Below, piece by piece: positions 37,630-46,102 of a stretch of DNA of 64,000 nucleotides. Each line of letters starts with the position of its first letter. Position 1 is the stretch's first letter. Below the pieces are notes generated by a model. It was not told where the DNA came from. It searched no databases and saw only the letters and a list, made by a program, of their open reading frames with translations. A program made the translations under genes and the position numbers. The DNA is from Streptomyces lincolnensis (lineage in GTDB: Bacteria > Actinomycetota > Actinomycetes > Streptomycetales > Streptomycetaceae), in NCBI RefSeq assembly GCF_001685355.1, contig NZ_CP016438.1, forward strand, positions 248,001-312,000, written 5' to 3'.

Positions 37630-37800
37630 GGCCAACGTGATGCACGTCACTCCCTTTGACTTCAGTCAGTCCTCCGGCCCGACACGCATCACCCTCGCCA
37701 CAACACCACCCACACGACGAGCACACTTCCCACTCATGCCCCACCAATTCCGCGTCAAGCCGCCCATCGGCCTTTTGTGTTCGCTTTACCTTCGCCCTGG

Positions 37801-37806
37801 TATAAC
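37801..37806 (+). promoter_or_regulatory. Candidate -10 box of the carbonic anhydrase gene
   Basis: TATAAC, 34 bases before the GTG start. The best -35 candidates (TTGTGT at 37775 or TGTTCG at 37778) are weak. Confidence 0.4.
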
Positions 37807-37839
37807 TACGTGCTGTGAAGCGCTCGGGGGGAATCCGGC

Positions 37840-38634
37840 GTGAAACAAAGGAACGACCGAGCAATGTCTATAGCTGGACATCCACTCCGCAGAACCATTC
37901 TCACCGGGGGTTTGGCGGCTACCGCTGCCGCACTCTCCGGCTGCTCCTCGAAGGCGGAGGAAAAGGAGACGGGCAAGGCGGCCGACGCAGCGGCCGCAGC
38001 AGGCGCTTCGCCGGCCACGGGCGACCGTCCCTCCACGCCCTGGGGGGCGTTCTCACGACTGATGGACGGAAACGAGCGCTGGCAGGACGGTAACCTCAAG
38101 CATCCCGACCGGGACCCCAAGCGACGGGATTTCGTGGCCGAGGAGCAGGATCCCTACGGTGTGATCCTCTCCTGCATCGACTCCCGGGTGCCGCCCGAGC
38201 TGCTCTTCGACACCGGGCTCGGCGATCTGTTCGTGATGCGCACCGGTGGCCAGGTGGTCGGACCGGTGGTCACCGGTTCCGTCGAGTACGGGCCCATGAC
38301 GTCGGGGACGCCGCTGATCGTCGTACTGGGGCATCAGCGCTGTGGCGCCATCAAGGCGGCGTACGAAGCGATGCGCGACGGCAAGAAGTTGCCCGGCAAT
38401 CTCCAGGCGATCTCCGATGCCCTGCGGCCGGCGTATGAGGCGACCGTCAAGGCGAAGGCCAAGGACCCGGTCGACGCCATGATTCGCATCCACGTCAAGC
38501 AGACCTCCGCCGATCTGCGGTCCAACCGCGACCTGAGCCCTCTTGTGAAGAAGGGCGACCTGGCCGTGGTCAGCGCCTACTATTCGCTCGACACCGGCCG
38601 CGTGGAGGTTCTCACCGGAGCGCCGTCCGCCTGA
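37840..38634 (+). CDS. Exported beta-carbonic anhydrase lipoprotein
   Basis: 264 residues. The N-terminus HPLRRTILTGGLAATAAALS ends in a lipobox (SGCSSK), so a Tat signal is combined with lipid anchoring. The catalytic domain carries the zinc ligands of beta-CAs: C112-x-D114-x-R116 in SCIDSRVPPE and H165-x-x-C168 in LGHQRCGAIKAA. RTGGQVVGPVVTGSVEYGP lies between them. GTG 37840 has GGGGGA 7-8 bases upstream; ATG 37864 (MSIAGHPLRR) is a good alternative. It would interconvert CO2 and bicarbonate outside the membrane. Single-gene unit. Confidence 0.88.
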   Translation: MKQRNDRAMSIAGHPLRRTILTGGLAATAAALSGCSSKAEEKETGKAADAAAAAGASPATGDRPSTPWGAFSRLMDGNERWQDGNLKHPDRDPKRRDFVAEEQDPYGVILSCIDSRVPPELLFDTGLGDLFVMRTGGQVVGPVVTGSVEYGPMTSGTPLIVVLGHQRCGAIKAAYEAMRDGKKLPGNLQAISDALRPAYEATVKAKAKDPVDAMIRIHVKQTSADLRSNRDLSPLVKKGDLAVVSAYYSLDTGRVEVLTGAPSA

Positions 38635-38838
38635 CCGGGTAATGCCGGTTCGATCGACTCCGTCGAGCAATTCGTATTGCGTCGACAGTTCGGCGGAGTC
38701 GGTTGATCCGGGATTTTCCGCTGCCTTACTTCCGGATTTTCCACATGTTCACCGATGGGACGTCGAACTCGCGGGCCGCGGTTTTCCACCCTCTGATTCG
38801 AATGACGCCTGCTGCTGCTCGGCGTGCGTGCTCGACCG

Positions 38839-39441
38839 TCAGCGCGGCCGCCGTTGCACAACGTCGGCGAGCACCGTTGCCACAAGGTTGTTGACGGTTG
38901 CCATGGCCGGCGGGCCGGGATCGCGGTCTACGAACAGGAGATGCCCGCCACCGACCAGGGAGAGGGTGAGTGAGTCGATGTCGGCGTCGGCCGCGATGCG
39001 GCCCAGCTCACGCTCGTCGGCCAGGTAGGCGGAGATCGCGGTCGTGGCCTGGGCGAGGATCGCGATGCCGCCTCCGGGCCTGGCTTGCCGCAGCCGTGCG
39101 CGCAGCTCGTCCCGGAAAGTGATGAGCGGGATGATCGCCACCGGAACCGGTCCGAACAGATCGGTCAGCGCGGTGGCGAGGTTGTCGGCCACCGTGCCGG
39201 TGCCGGCGGACTCGCGCAGCGCACTCGCCTGCGTCTCAAGCTGCGCGGCCCGGTCGAGCACGAGGTCGGCGAGGAAGGCGTCGAAGTCACTGAAGTGCCG
39301 GTGCAGGACGCCTTTGGCGCAGCCCGCCTCGTCGGTGACGGCCCGGCTGGTCAGCCCGTTCGGCCCGTCCCGCAGCAGCACGCGTTCGGCAGCGTCGAAC
39401 AACTGCTGCCGCGCGTCGCGAAGGTGCACTCCAGTCGGCAC
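38839..39441 (-). CDS. TetR-family transcriptional regulator
   Basis: 200 residues. The N-terminal TetR HTH reads QLFDAAERVLLRDGPNGLTS and DEAGCAKGVLHRHFSDFDAF; the rest is the all-helical ligand domain. It is divergent from a methyltransferase, with two palindromes in the 72-base gap, so it should repress both genes. The start at 39441 is taken from the HTH alignment. Ligand unknown. Confidence 0.88.
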   Translation of the reverse strand: MPTGVHLRDARQQLFDAAERVLLRDGPNGLTSRAVTDEAGCAKGVLHRHFSDFDAFLADLVLDRAAQLETQASALRESAGTGTVADNLATALTDLFGPVPVAIIPLITFRDELRARLRQARPGGGIAILAQATTAISAYLADERELGRIAADADIDSLTLSLVGGGHLLFVDRDPGPPAMATVNNLVATVLADVVQRRPR

Positions 39442-39484
39442 TCAAAGATCCTCTCGTGCGTCAGCCTGCCGGCATCCATTGCCC

Positions 39485-39524
39485 AGTGGGCATACGCCCA
39501 CTAAGGTGGGCGCATGCCCACCTT
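39485..39524. promoter_or_regulatory. Two adjoining TetR-type operators
   Basis: AGTGGGCATACGCCCACT (39485-39502) and a 22-bp dyad centred on GCGC/GCAT (39503-39524) with arms AAGGTGGGC and GCCCACCTT. Both share the TGGGC/GCCCA half-site. The second covers TAAGGT (-10 candidate, 39502-39507) and the ATG at 39514, so bound repressor would block initiation. Confidence 0.75.
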
Positions 39525-40341
39525 ACCGCGAGAGCAACCAGAACCGTCCCCAGCGGAACTGCACAAGGCCCGGCGGATGGCCCAGTCGTTCGGTACGGAC
39601 GCGCAACGCTACGACCAGGCCCGACCCGCCTACCCCGACGCCTTGGTGACGCGGATCGTCGCCGGAAGCCCTGGGCCAGAGGTGCTCGACGTGGGCTGCG
39701 GTACCGGCATCGCGGCCCGCCAGTTCCAGGCCGCCGGCTGCGCCGTGCTCGGCGTCGAGCCGGATGAGCGGATGGCCGAGTTCGCGCAGGCCCACGGCCT
39801 GCAGGTCGAGGTGGCGACGTTCGAAGCCTGGCAGCCGGCCGGCCGGACGTTCGACACGGTGATCGCGGCCCAGTCCTGGCACTGGGTGGATCCGGTCGCC
39901 GGCGCGGTCAAGGCCGCCCGGATACTGCGTCCGGACGGGCGTCTGGCGATCTTCGGGCACGTGTACGAGCCGCCCGCCGAGGTGGCCGACCCGTTCGCCG
40001 CCGCCTACCCGCGGGTGATGCCAGACTCGCCGTTCAGCAATCAGCCGGCCCGACGTCCGCTGGACACCTACCAAGCGGGGTACGCCAAGCTCGCCGAGGC
40101 GATCCGTCAGACCGAACGCTTCAAGGAACCCGAACAGTGGCGATTCGACTGGGAGCGGCACTACACGCGCGACCAATGGCTGGAGCTGCTCCCCACCACC
40201 GGCGGCCTCACCCAACTACCCCCCGACAAGACGGCCGACATCCTTGACGCGGTCGGGGCCGCCATCGACTCGATAGGCGGTCGCTTCACGATGCTCTACA
40301 CCACCCTGGCGACAACCGCCGTGCGCGCCGGCGCCTCCTGA
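39514..40341 (+). CDS. SAM-dependent methyltransferase, class I
   Basis: 275 residues. Motif I VLDVGCGTGIAARQF (about 58-72), acidic LGVEPDERMAEFA, and a motif with HWVDPVAGAVKAARILRPDG. It resembles trans-aconitate/UbiE-like type 11 enzymes. The ATG lies 6 bases after TAAGGT with no ribosome site, so a leaderless message is likely. Controlled by the divergent TetR. Substrate unknown; a modest candidate for self-protection or small-molecule detoxification. Confidence 0.86.
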   Translation: MPTLPREQPEPSPAELHKARRMAQSFGTDAQRYDQARPAYPDALVTRIVAGSPGPEVLDVGCGTGIAARQFQAAGCAVLGVEPDERMAEFAQAHGLQVEVATFEAWQPAGRTFDTVIAAQSWHWVDPVAGAVKAARILRPDGRLAIFGHVYEPPAEVADPFAAAYPRVMPDSPFSNQPARRPLDTYQAGYAKLAEAIRQTERFKEPEQWRFDWERHYTRDQWLELLPTTGGLTQLPPDKTADILDAVGAAIDSIGGRFTMLYTTLATTAVRAGAS

Positions 40342-40518
40342 CTCGCTGATTCCTCGACGACACCGTCATCCACACCGGCCGCGTCGCCGCACCTGGCCCC
40401 AACGGCGCCGACCTCTGGTGGTCAGGACGATGAGGACGCCGGCCCTTTAGACTTTGGTCGCCGTGGAGTCGACCATCGGCCGATTACGCGGCCGTCCTGG
40501 ACAGCGAGACTTGCGGAT

Positions 40519-41022
40519 ATGAACTTCCGCAAACATCCGGCTTCCCCCACGGCCGATGCCACCGTGGTCGCTGACTCCCCGCTGGCCATCATCCTGGTGT
40601 GCACCGTGGGCGGGACAGTTCTCGGCGGAGTCGGCGAACTGGTCTGGGAGTGGATGACGACCCAGTCCTGGGGGCCACGGATAGGGCCGACCAAGCTCCT
40701 GTCGGTGCTCCCCAGCCCTTGGCCCACCATCGTCGTCGCCGCCGTGGGGGCAGTGGCCGGGCTTCTGCTGGGGCTCATCGCCGTACACGAGTCCGTGTCC
40801 GTGACCGTCTCGGCGACGCGTGTGGTCCTGACCGTCCAAGACGAACAACGGGAGTTCGCGTCCCACGAGATCGGCCAGGTGCTCGTGGCGAGGAAGCAGC
40901 TCATCCTGCTTGATCAGAACGGCCAGGAACTCACCCGCCAGGACTGCGATCTCAACCCACGACGGCTGGTCACCGCCTTCACCCGGCACGGCTACTCGTG
41001 CGCGGAAAGCACGCCCGAGTGA
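40519..41022 (+). CDS. YqeB-like membrane protein
   Basis: 167 residues. Two N-terminal membrane helices (LAIILVCTVGGTVLGGVGEL; TIVVAAVGAVAGLLLGLIAV) and a C-terminal PH-like cytoplasmic domain (VSVTVSATRVVLTVQDEQRE to LNPRRLVTAFTRHGY). The form matches the YqeB family, whose role is not known to me. The stop is overlapped by the next gene (GTGA). The 177 bases upstream hold no gene. Confidence 0.7.
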   Translation: MNFRKHPASPTADATVVADSPLAIILVCTVGGTVLGGVGELVWEWMTTQSWGPRIGPTKLLSVLPSPWPTIVVAAVGAVAGLLLGLIAVHESVSVTVSATRVVLTVQDEQREFASHEIGQVLVARKQLILLDQNGQELTRQDCDLNPRRLVTAFTRHGYSCAESTPE

Positions 41023-42041
41023 AGACGCCACCCGATCCACCGACTGCCGGGGATATCGCCCAGGCCAGCTCGGGTGGCCGTCAGCAACAGCGGGTGGCCC
41101 CGGTACTGACGCTGTTTCTCATCGCACCCTTGCTGGGCGAAGTAGTGGGTGCGGCGCTGCGCCTGAGCTATTTCGTGCAGCCCTTGCGGGTGGTCTCGAT
41201 CCTGTGCTTCTACGGTGCGGGGGTCGTCCTGATACGCGAGATCGCGCACCGCCTGCGGGCCAACGGCTGGGGGCTGGTCCTGCTCGGTGTCGCCTACGCG
41301 CTGATCGAGGAGGGCCTCGCCCTCCAGACGATCTTCAACCCGGAGGGTATGGACGGCGAGACGGTGTACGGCCGCGCCGCCGGAGTGAACTGGTTCTGGG
41401 CCGTGCTCGTGTGTGGGTACCACGTCGTCTGGAGCGTCCTCATTCCCATAGGCGTGGTGCATATCCTCTTTCCCCGGGAGAGCCGGTCCCCGTGGTTGTC
41501 GCGACGGATGCTGTGGGTCTTCGGCGGGGTGTTCGCCCTCGGTACGGCACTCTTCGCGCTGATTTCCCTCCTGCGGTCGGATTTCCGCCTCTCCGTGGTC
41601 GAGATCGGTGCGGTGCTCGCGATCGTGGGACTGCTGACCTGGGCCGCTTCACGCTGCCAGGCCCGAGACACACCGTGTGTACCGAAGCGACTGCCTGGGA
41701 CGCTACGGGCCGGATGGACCGGGCTGGGCTTCGGACTCGTCTGGTTCGTCTTCCACCTGATGGCGTTCATCGGCAGCGGCATCTCGTTCGTGTGGTGGGT
41801 GCTCGCAGCCGTGCTGACCGCTGTCGCCGCCGCGGCGATCGTGAACCGCTGGATGCGGCGCGGCTGGACGGCGCGGCACCGGTTGGCGGCATCCTTCGGA
41901 GCGGTGCTTGCCGCTGGACTGTTCGGACTGCTGCTGGTCTCCCTGGGGGACCAGCTGGTGGACGTGGTCTTCGAGGTGATCGTGATCGGCGGGCTCGTCG
42001 CCGGCTACTTCTGGACCCGTCGGCGAACCAGCCCCACCTGA
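41019..42041 (+). CDS. Polytopic membrane protein of unknown function
   Basis: 340 residues and about nine hydrophobic helices, starting LTLFLIAPLLGEVVGAALRL. An acidic pair in a helix, YALIEEGLALQTIF, and a following HVVWSVLIPIGVVH recall the EE..H pattern of CAAX/Abi-type membrane proteases, but the spacing is not convincing. The GTG at 41019 gives a 4-base overlap with the YqeB-like gene; a GTG at 40998 is also in frame. Likely a two-gene unit. Confidence 0.65.
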   Translation: MKTPPDPPTAGDIAQASSGGRQQQRVAPVLTLFLIAPLLGEVVGAALRLSYFVQPLRVVSILCFYGAGVVLIREIAHRLRANGWGLVLLGVAYALIEEGLALQTIFNPEGMDGETVYGRAAGVNWFWAVLVCGYHVVWSVLIPIGVVHILFPRESRSPWLSRRMLWVFGGVFALGTALFALISLLRSDFRLSVVEIGAVLAIVGLLTWAASRCQARDTPCVPKRLPGTLRAGWTGLGFGLVWFVFHLMAFIGSGISFVWWVLAAVLTAVAAAAIVNRWMRRGWTARHRLAASFGAVLAAGLFGLLLVSLGDQLVDVVFEVIVIGGLVAGYFWTRRRTSPT

Positions 42042-42384
42042 CCCGCCGGGCGCAGCAAGCGGTCGCGAGCTCGGGCCTCCCTGCGCCCGTGACGAATGCT
42101 AAGGTGCCGCCCGTGAGCGGAATTTAGAGATTTCCAGGGAACGACCGGCGACCGTCCGTGACAGTGACGGCCCAGCCTCGGCGCAGCCGTAGCAACAGGC
42201 AGGCGTCGCTTCAGCGGGTGACCAGCTTCTGTCGCGGTGGTGGGTTCTCTGTGTCATGTGAGGGATCAACCTCCACGGACGCAGAGTCCATAGGTCATGC
42301 CGGTCGTGCAGCAGGTGTCCTTCCCCCATCCCTGTGCTCCCGTGCTCCCGCGCACGGCTCCCTGGAAATCGGAGTCATCTCTCC
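42042..42384. other. Left border and leader of the lincosamide cluster
   Basis: 343 bases upstream of lmrA. TAAGGT near 42090 is a -10 candidate followed by GTG AGC GGA ATT TAG, a possible four-codon leaderless upstream frame. If transcription begins there, lmrA has a leader of about 280 bases. Nothing else was recognised. Confidence 0.4.
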
Positions 42385-43839
42385 ATGTCTGTCTTCGCTC
42401 GTGCCACCTCGCTCTTCTCCCGTGCCGCGCGGACCCGCGCGGCCGATGAGGCGGCCCGTTCCCGGTCTCGCTGGGTCACCCTCGTCTTCCTCGCCGTGCT
42501 CCAGCTCCTCATCGCGGTCGACGTGACCGTAGTGAACATCGCCCTGCCTGCGATCCGCGACAGCTTCCACGTCGACACCCGTCAACTCACCTGGGTAGTC
42601 ACGGGTTACACCGTCGTGGGCGGCGGCCTGCTCATGGTGGGCGGGCGCATCGCCGACCTCTTCGGGCGGCGCCGGACCCTCCTTTTCGGGGCCTTCCTCT
42701 TCGGTGCGTCGTCCCTCGCCGCGGGCCTCGCCCCGAACCTGGAGCTGCTCGTGCTCGCACGGTTCGGGCAGGGCGCAGGAGAGGCCCTCTCCCTGCCGGC
42801 CGCGATGTCGCTCATCGCCCTGCTCTTCCCCGAAACCGCCGCCCGTTCCAAGGCGTTGAGCGTCTGGGCGTCGGTCGCCAGCGTCGGCCTCGTCCTCGGC
42901 TTCCTGCTCTCCGGGGTCATCACCCAGCTCTTCAGCTGGCGTTGGATCTTCCTGATCAACATCCCCCTCGTCAGCCTCGTGCTCGTCGCCGTACTGCTGC
43001 TGGTCAAGAAGGACGAGACGACCGCACGCAATCCCGTCGACCTCCCCGGCGCGCTCCTCTTCACGGCCGCGCCGCTGCTGCTCATCTTCGGCGTCATCGA
43101 GCTGGGCGAGGACGAGCCCCGGCTGCCGCTCGCCGTCGGGAGCCTGCTCGCGGCCGCGGTGTGCGCGGCCGCGTTCGTCGCCGTCGAGCGGCGCACGGCC
43201 CATCCCCTGGTTCCCCTGACGTTCTTCGGGAACCGCGTCCGCCTGGTCGCCAACGGCGCCACGGTCCTCCTCAGCGCCGCCCTCTCGACCTCCTTCTTCC
43301 TGCTGACCATGCACTTGCAGGAGGAGCGCGACCTGTCCCCCATCGAGGCGGGACTGTCCTTCCTGCCCCTGGCCCTCAGCCTCATCCTCGCCTCGCTCCT
43401 CGTCCCCCGCCTCATCGAGCGCATCGGCACCACCGGCGCCGCGGTGCTCGGCATGGCGCTCGCGGCCCTCGGCATCGGCTGCTTCGCGCTGCTGCCCAGC
43501 GACAACTCGCTGCTCACCAGCGTCTTCCCCGGCATGATCCTGCTCGCCTGCGGCATGGCCACCGGCCTGGTCGCATTGCAGAACGCCGCCCTGCACGCGG
43601 TCACCGAGGCCGACGCGGGCGTGGCCTCCGGCGTGCAACGCTGCGCCGACCAGCTCGGCGGCGCGAGCGGTATCGCCGTCTACGTCAGCATCGGGTTCTC
43701 GCCCCACCTCGGCGGCGACTGGGACCCGTTCACCGTGGCGTACAGCCTCGCCGGCATCGGCCTGATCGCGGCCGTCCTCGCCGTCCTCGCCCTGTCTCCG
43801 GACCGCCGTCTCGCCGCCCCCCGGGAGCAGGAGGACTGA
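42385..43839 (+). CDS. lmrA: Lincomycin-type efflux pump, MFS DHA2 family
   Basis: 484 residues and 14 membrane helices. N-terminal motif D1 reads LLIAVDVTVVNIALPAIRDS; motif A is GRIADLFGRRRTLLFGAFLF; motif C-like LGFLLSGVITQLFSWRWIFL. These are the DHA2/EmrB-type drug:proton antiporter signs. GGAG lies 10 bases before the ATG. It is the leftmost gene of the lincosamide cluster, where LmrA exports the antibiotic for self-resistance. A strong hairpin follows it, so it is probably transcribed separately from lmbA. Confidence 0.88.
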   Translation: MSVFARATSLFSRAARTRAADEAARSRSRWVTLVFLAVLQLLIAVDVTVVNIALPAIRDSFHVDTRQLTWVVTGYTVVGGGLLMVGGRIADLFGRRRTLLFGAFLFGASSLAAGLAPNLELLVLARFGQGAGEALSLPAAMSLIALLFPETAARSKALSVWASVASVGLVLGFLLSGVITQLFSWRWIFLINIPLVSLVLVAVLLLVKKDETTARNPVDLPGALLFTAAPLLLIFGVIELGEDEPRLPLAVGSLLAAAVCAAAFVAVERRTAHPLVPLTFFGNRVRLVANGATVLLSAALSTSFFLLTMHLQEERDLSPIEAGLSFLPLALSLILASLLVPRLIERIGTTGAAVLGMALAALGIGCFALLPSDNSLLTSVFPGMILLACGMATGLVALQNAALHAVTEADAGVASGVQRCADQLGGASGIAVYVSIGFSPHLGGDWDPFTVAYSLAGIGLIAAVLAVLALSPDRRLAAPREQED

Positions 43840-43878
43840 CCGCGCCGTGCGCTGAAGGACCGCGGCAGCGCAGGGGGT

Positions 43879-43921
43879 CGAGGGCCCGTGCCCGGCACCG
43901 TCCGCCGGGCACGGGCCCTCG
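43879..43921. terminator. lmrA terminator
   Basis: A perfect 18-bp stem (43879-43896 with 43904-43921) with a 7-base loop, 40 bases after the lmrA stop. Confidence 0.85.
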
Positions 43922-44101
43922 CGCGTCCACGCACCCAGACGCTTGCCCCGACCGCGGATTACCGGTTCCCTATTCCCTATTCCCAGGTAATGCACCGGAT
44001 ATCGAGGGCCGTGGCGGCACGTTCGCGCCGACTCCCGGATAACTTCCAGGAATTACGGGAAGCCGTCTGCTGCCGCTTGACAGGGCGTGAAGCCGATTGC
44101 T

Positions 44102-44119
44102 TGTCTCGCCGGCGAGACA
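44102..44119. promoter_or_regulatory. Palindrome with CGCCGGCG core (candidate LmbU site)
   Basis: TGTCTCGCCGGCGAGACA, perfect over 18 bp, core CGCCGGCG at 44107-44114. From memory, LmbU, the cluster regulator, binds CGCCGGCG in the lmbA promoter. It is centred about 60 bases upstream of the -35 box. Confidence 0.7.
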
Positions 44120-44170
44120 GTCGGCTCCGGCATGAAATCCCGTCGGCCCGGGCCCGGCTTACGGTTCCCA

Positions 44171-44198
44171 TTGACCTTCCCGACAACACAGTTATGGT
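44171..44198 (+). promoter_or_regulatory. lmbA promoter, probably leaderless
   Basis: -35 TTGACC (44171-44176), 16-base spacer, -10 TATGGT (44193-44198). The ATG at 44208 is 9 bases after the -10, so transcription would start within a base or two of the start codon. Confidence 0.65.
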
Positions 44199-44207
44199 GG
44201 TGGACGC

Positions 44208-46013
44208 ATGCTTCCATCGAAGCCGGAGCTCAGTGGAACAATTGGCGCCGTTTCCGCCACGCATTGGCTGGCGTCCAATGCGGGCATGAGAATCCTTGAG
44301 AACGGAGGCAACGCCTTCGACGCCGCTGTCGCCGCCGGCTTCGTCCTCCAGGTCGTGGAACCCCACTTCAACGGGCCGGGCGGCGACGTCTCCATCGTCG
44401 CACTGCCCGCCGGGGCGCAGGACGCCGCCGAGATCTGCGGCCAGGGCCCCATGCCCCGCGCCGCGACACCGCAAGCCTTCTCCGATCTCGGACTGGAGCA
44501 CATCCCGGGCTCCGGTCTGCTGCCCGCCTGTGTGCCCGGCGCGTTCGGTGGCTGGCTGCGGTTGCTCGCGGAGTTCGGCACCCTGCGCCTCGCGGACGTC
44601 CTCGCACCGGCCATCACCTACGCGGAAGAGGGCTATCCGCTGCTGCCGGAGACCGCCCACGCCGCCGATGTGCTCGCCCCGCTCTTCCGCACCGAGTGGA
44701 CCGGTTCGGGGCAGATCTACCTGGCGAACGGCGCCGCCCCGAAAGCCGGTTCCCGCTTCCGCAACCCCGCGCTCGCCCAGACCTACCGGCAGCTCCTCAA
44801 AGAGGCCGAGGCCGCGTCGGCGGACCGCGAGGCCCAGATCGAGGCCGCGCACCAGGCCTTCTACCAGGGCTTCGTCGCGGAGGCGATCCAGCGCTTCCTG
44901 GACGGCGGGCCCCGGTTGGACGCCACCGGGCGCCGCCACAGCGCGCTGCTGACCGCTGATGACCTGGCCGCCTGGACCCCGTCCGTGACCACGGCGACGT
45001 CCCGCCCCTACGGCGCCTACCGCGTCCACAAGCCGGGACCTTGGTCCCAAGGCCCGGTCTTTCTCCAGCAGTTGGCGCTCCTGGAGGGGTTCGACCTCGC
45101 CGGCATGCGGCCCGACAGCGCCGACTACCTGCACACCGTGGTGGAGTGCGCCAAGCTCGCCTTCGCGGACCGCGACGCCTGGTACGGCGACCCGGCGTTC
45201 ACCGACATACCGCTGGCGGACCTGCTCAGCGACGACTACACCCGCGAGCGGCGCCGCCTGGTGGGGCCCGAGGCCGTCAACGAGCTGCAGCCCGGCACTC
45301 CCGGCGGCCGCTCGTCGTGGCTGCCGGGGGCGGCGCCCGAGCCGGAGCCCGACCTCTCCGGCCACACGGACGAGTGGATGGGGCAGCTCCGCAACGGCCT
45401 GCCCACCATCCTCAAGGCCACTACGGCCAAGGGCGACACCTGCTGCGTCACCGTGACCGACCGGCACGGCAACACGGTGGCCGCGACACCCAGCGGCGGC
45501 TGGCTCAAGAGCTCGCCGGCCATCGCGGAGCTGGGCTTCCCGCTCGGCACCCGGGGCCAGACGATGTACCTGGCCGAGGGACACCCCAACTCCCTCGCCG
45601 GCGGCAAGCGCCCGCGCACCACGCTCAGCCCCACCGTGGTCCAGCGCGACGGGCAGCCCCACCTGGCGTTCGGCACTCCCGGCGGCGACCGGCAGGACCA
45701 GTGGACCCTCCAGTTCTTCCTCGGGGTCACCGCGTTCGGCCTCGACCTACAGGCGGCGACGGAGACCCTCGCGTTCCACACCGACCAGGTACCCGCCTCC
45801 TTCACGCCCCACCAGTCGCGGCCCGGCGTAGTGGTGGTGGAGGAGAACTGCGCGGCCGCGACCGTGGCGGAGCTGACCCGCCGCGGCCACCGCGTCGAGC
45901 GCGTGCCCGCCTACTCCCTTGGCCGAGTCTGCGCGACGGGTCTGGGCACGGACGGCCTCGTCCGCGCCGCCGCCAGCCCGCGCGGCCGCCAGCCCTACGC
46001 GATCTGCGGATGA
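44208..46013 (+). CDS. lmbA: Gamma-glutamyltransferase homologue of 4-alkylproline biosynthesis
   Basis: 601 residues, an Ntn-hydrolase of the GGT family. N-terminal hallmark SNAGMRILENGGNAFDAAVA; a long alpha chain; autocleavage and nucleophile at about T411 in KGDTCCVTVTD. Small-subunit motifs are TPSGGWLKSSPAI and GGKRPRTTLSPTVV. In the lincomycin pathway this homologue does not transfer glutamyl groups; it cleaves a C-C bond (loss of an oxalyl-derived unit) on the way to 4-propyl-L-proline. No signal peptide, unlike ordinary GGTs. First gene of the lmbA-B1-B2 unit, under a putative LmbU site. Confidence 0.9.
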   Translation: MLPSKPELSGTIGAVSATHWLASNAGMRILENGGNAFDAAVAAGFVLQVVEPHFNGPGGDVSIVALPAGAQDAAEICGQGPMPRAATPQAFSDLGLEHIPGSGLLPACVPGAFGGWLRLLAEFGTLRLADVLAPAITYAEEGYPLLPETAHAADVLAPLFRTEWTGSGQIYLANGAAPKAGSRFRNPALAQTYRQLLKEAEAASADREAQIEAAHQAFYQGFVAEAIQRFLDGGPRLDATGRRHSALLTADDLAAWTPSVTTATSRPYGAYRVHKPGPWSQGPVFLQQLALLEGFDLAGMRPDSADYLHTVVECAKLAFADRDAWYGDPAFTDIPLADLLSDDYTRERRRLVGPEAVNELQPGTPGGRSSWLPGAAPEPEPDLSGHTDEWMGQLRNGLPTILKATTAKGDTCCVTVTDRHGNTVAATPSGGWLKSSPAIAELGFPLGTRGQTMYLAEGHPNSLAGGKRPRTTLSPTVVQRDGQPHLAFGTPGGDRQDQWTLQFFLGVTAFGLDLQAATETLAFHTDQVPASFTPHQSRPGVVVVEENCAAATVAELTRRGHRVERVPAYSLGRVCATGLGTDGLVRAAASPRGRQPYAICG

Positions 46014-46102
46014 CGCCACGCCACACGCGCGAACCACCGGAGAGACGCCCGACGTTCCCGTACTCCGACCCGCCCCAGCAAGCAACAGTGAGGGAGGCCT
46101 CC

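Larger units (their letters stand above)
37271..37839. other. Intergenic region with orphan element C
   Basis: 569 bases. It contains element C (37589-37629) and the carbonic anhydrase promoter. The minus-strand stretch to the left of the element, where the NTF2-like gene sits in loci A and B, has no recognisable coding sequence, so that gene appears lost. Confidence 0.5.

Noticed and set aside
41019..42041. CAAX-type membrane protease
   Set aside because: One EE pair and a His are present but the EExxxR and spacing of Abi proteins are not.
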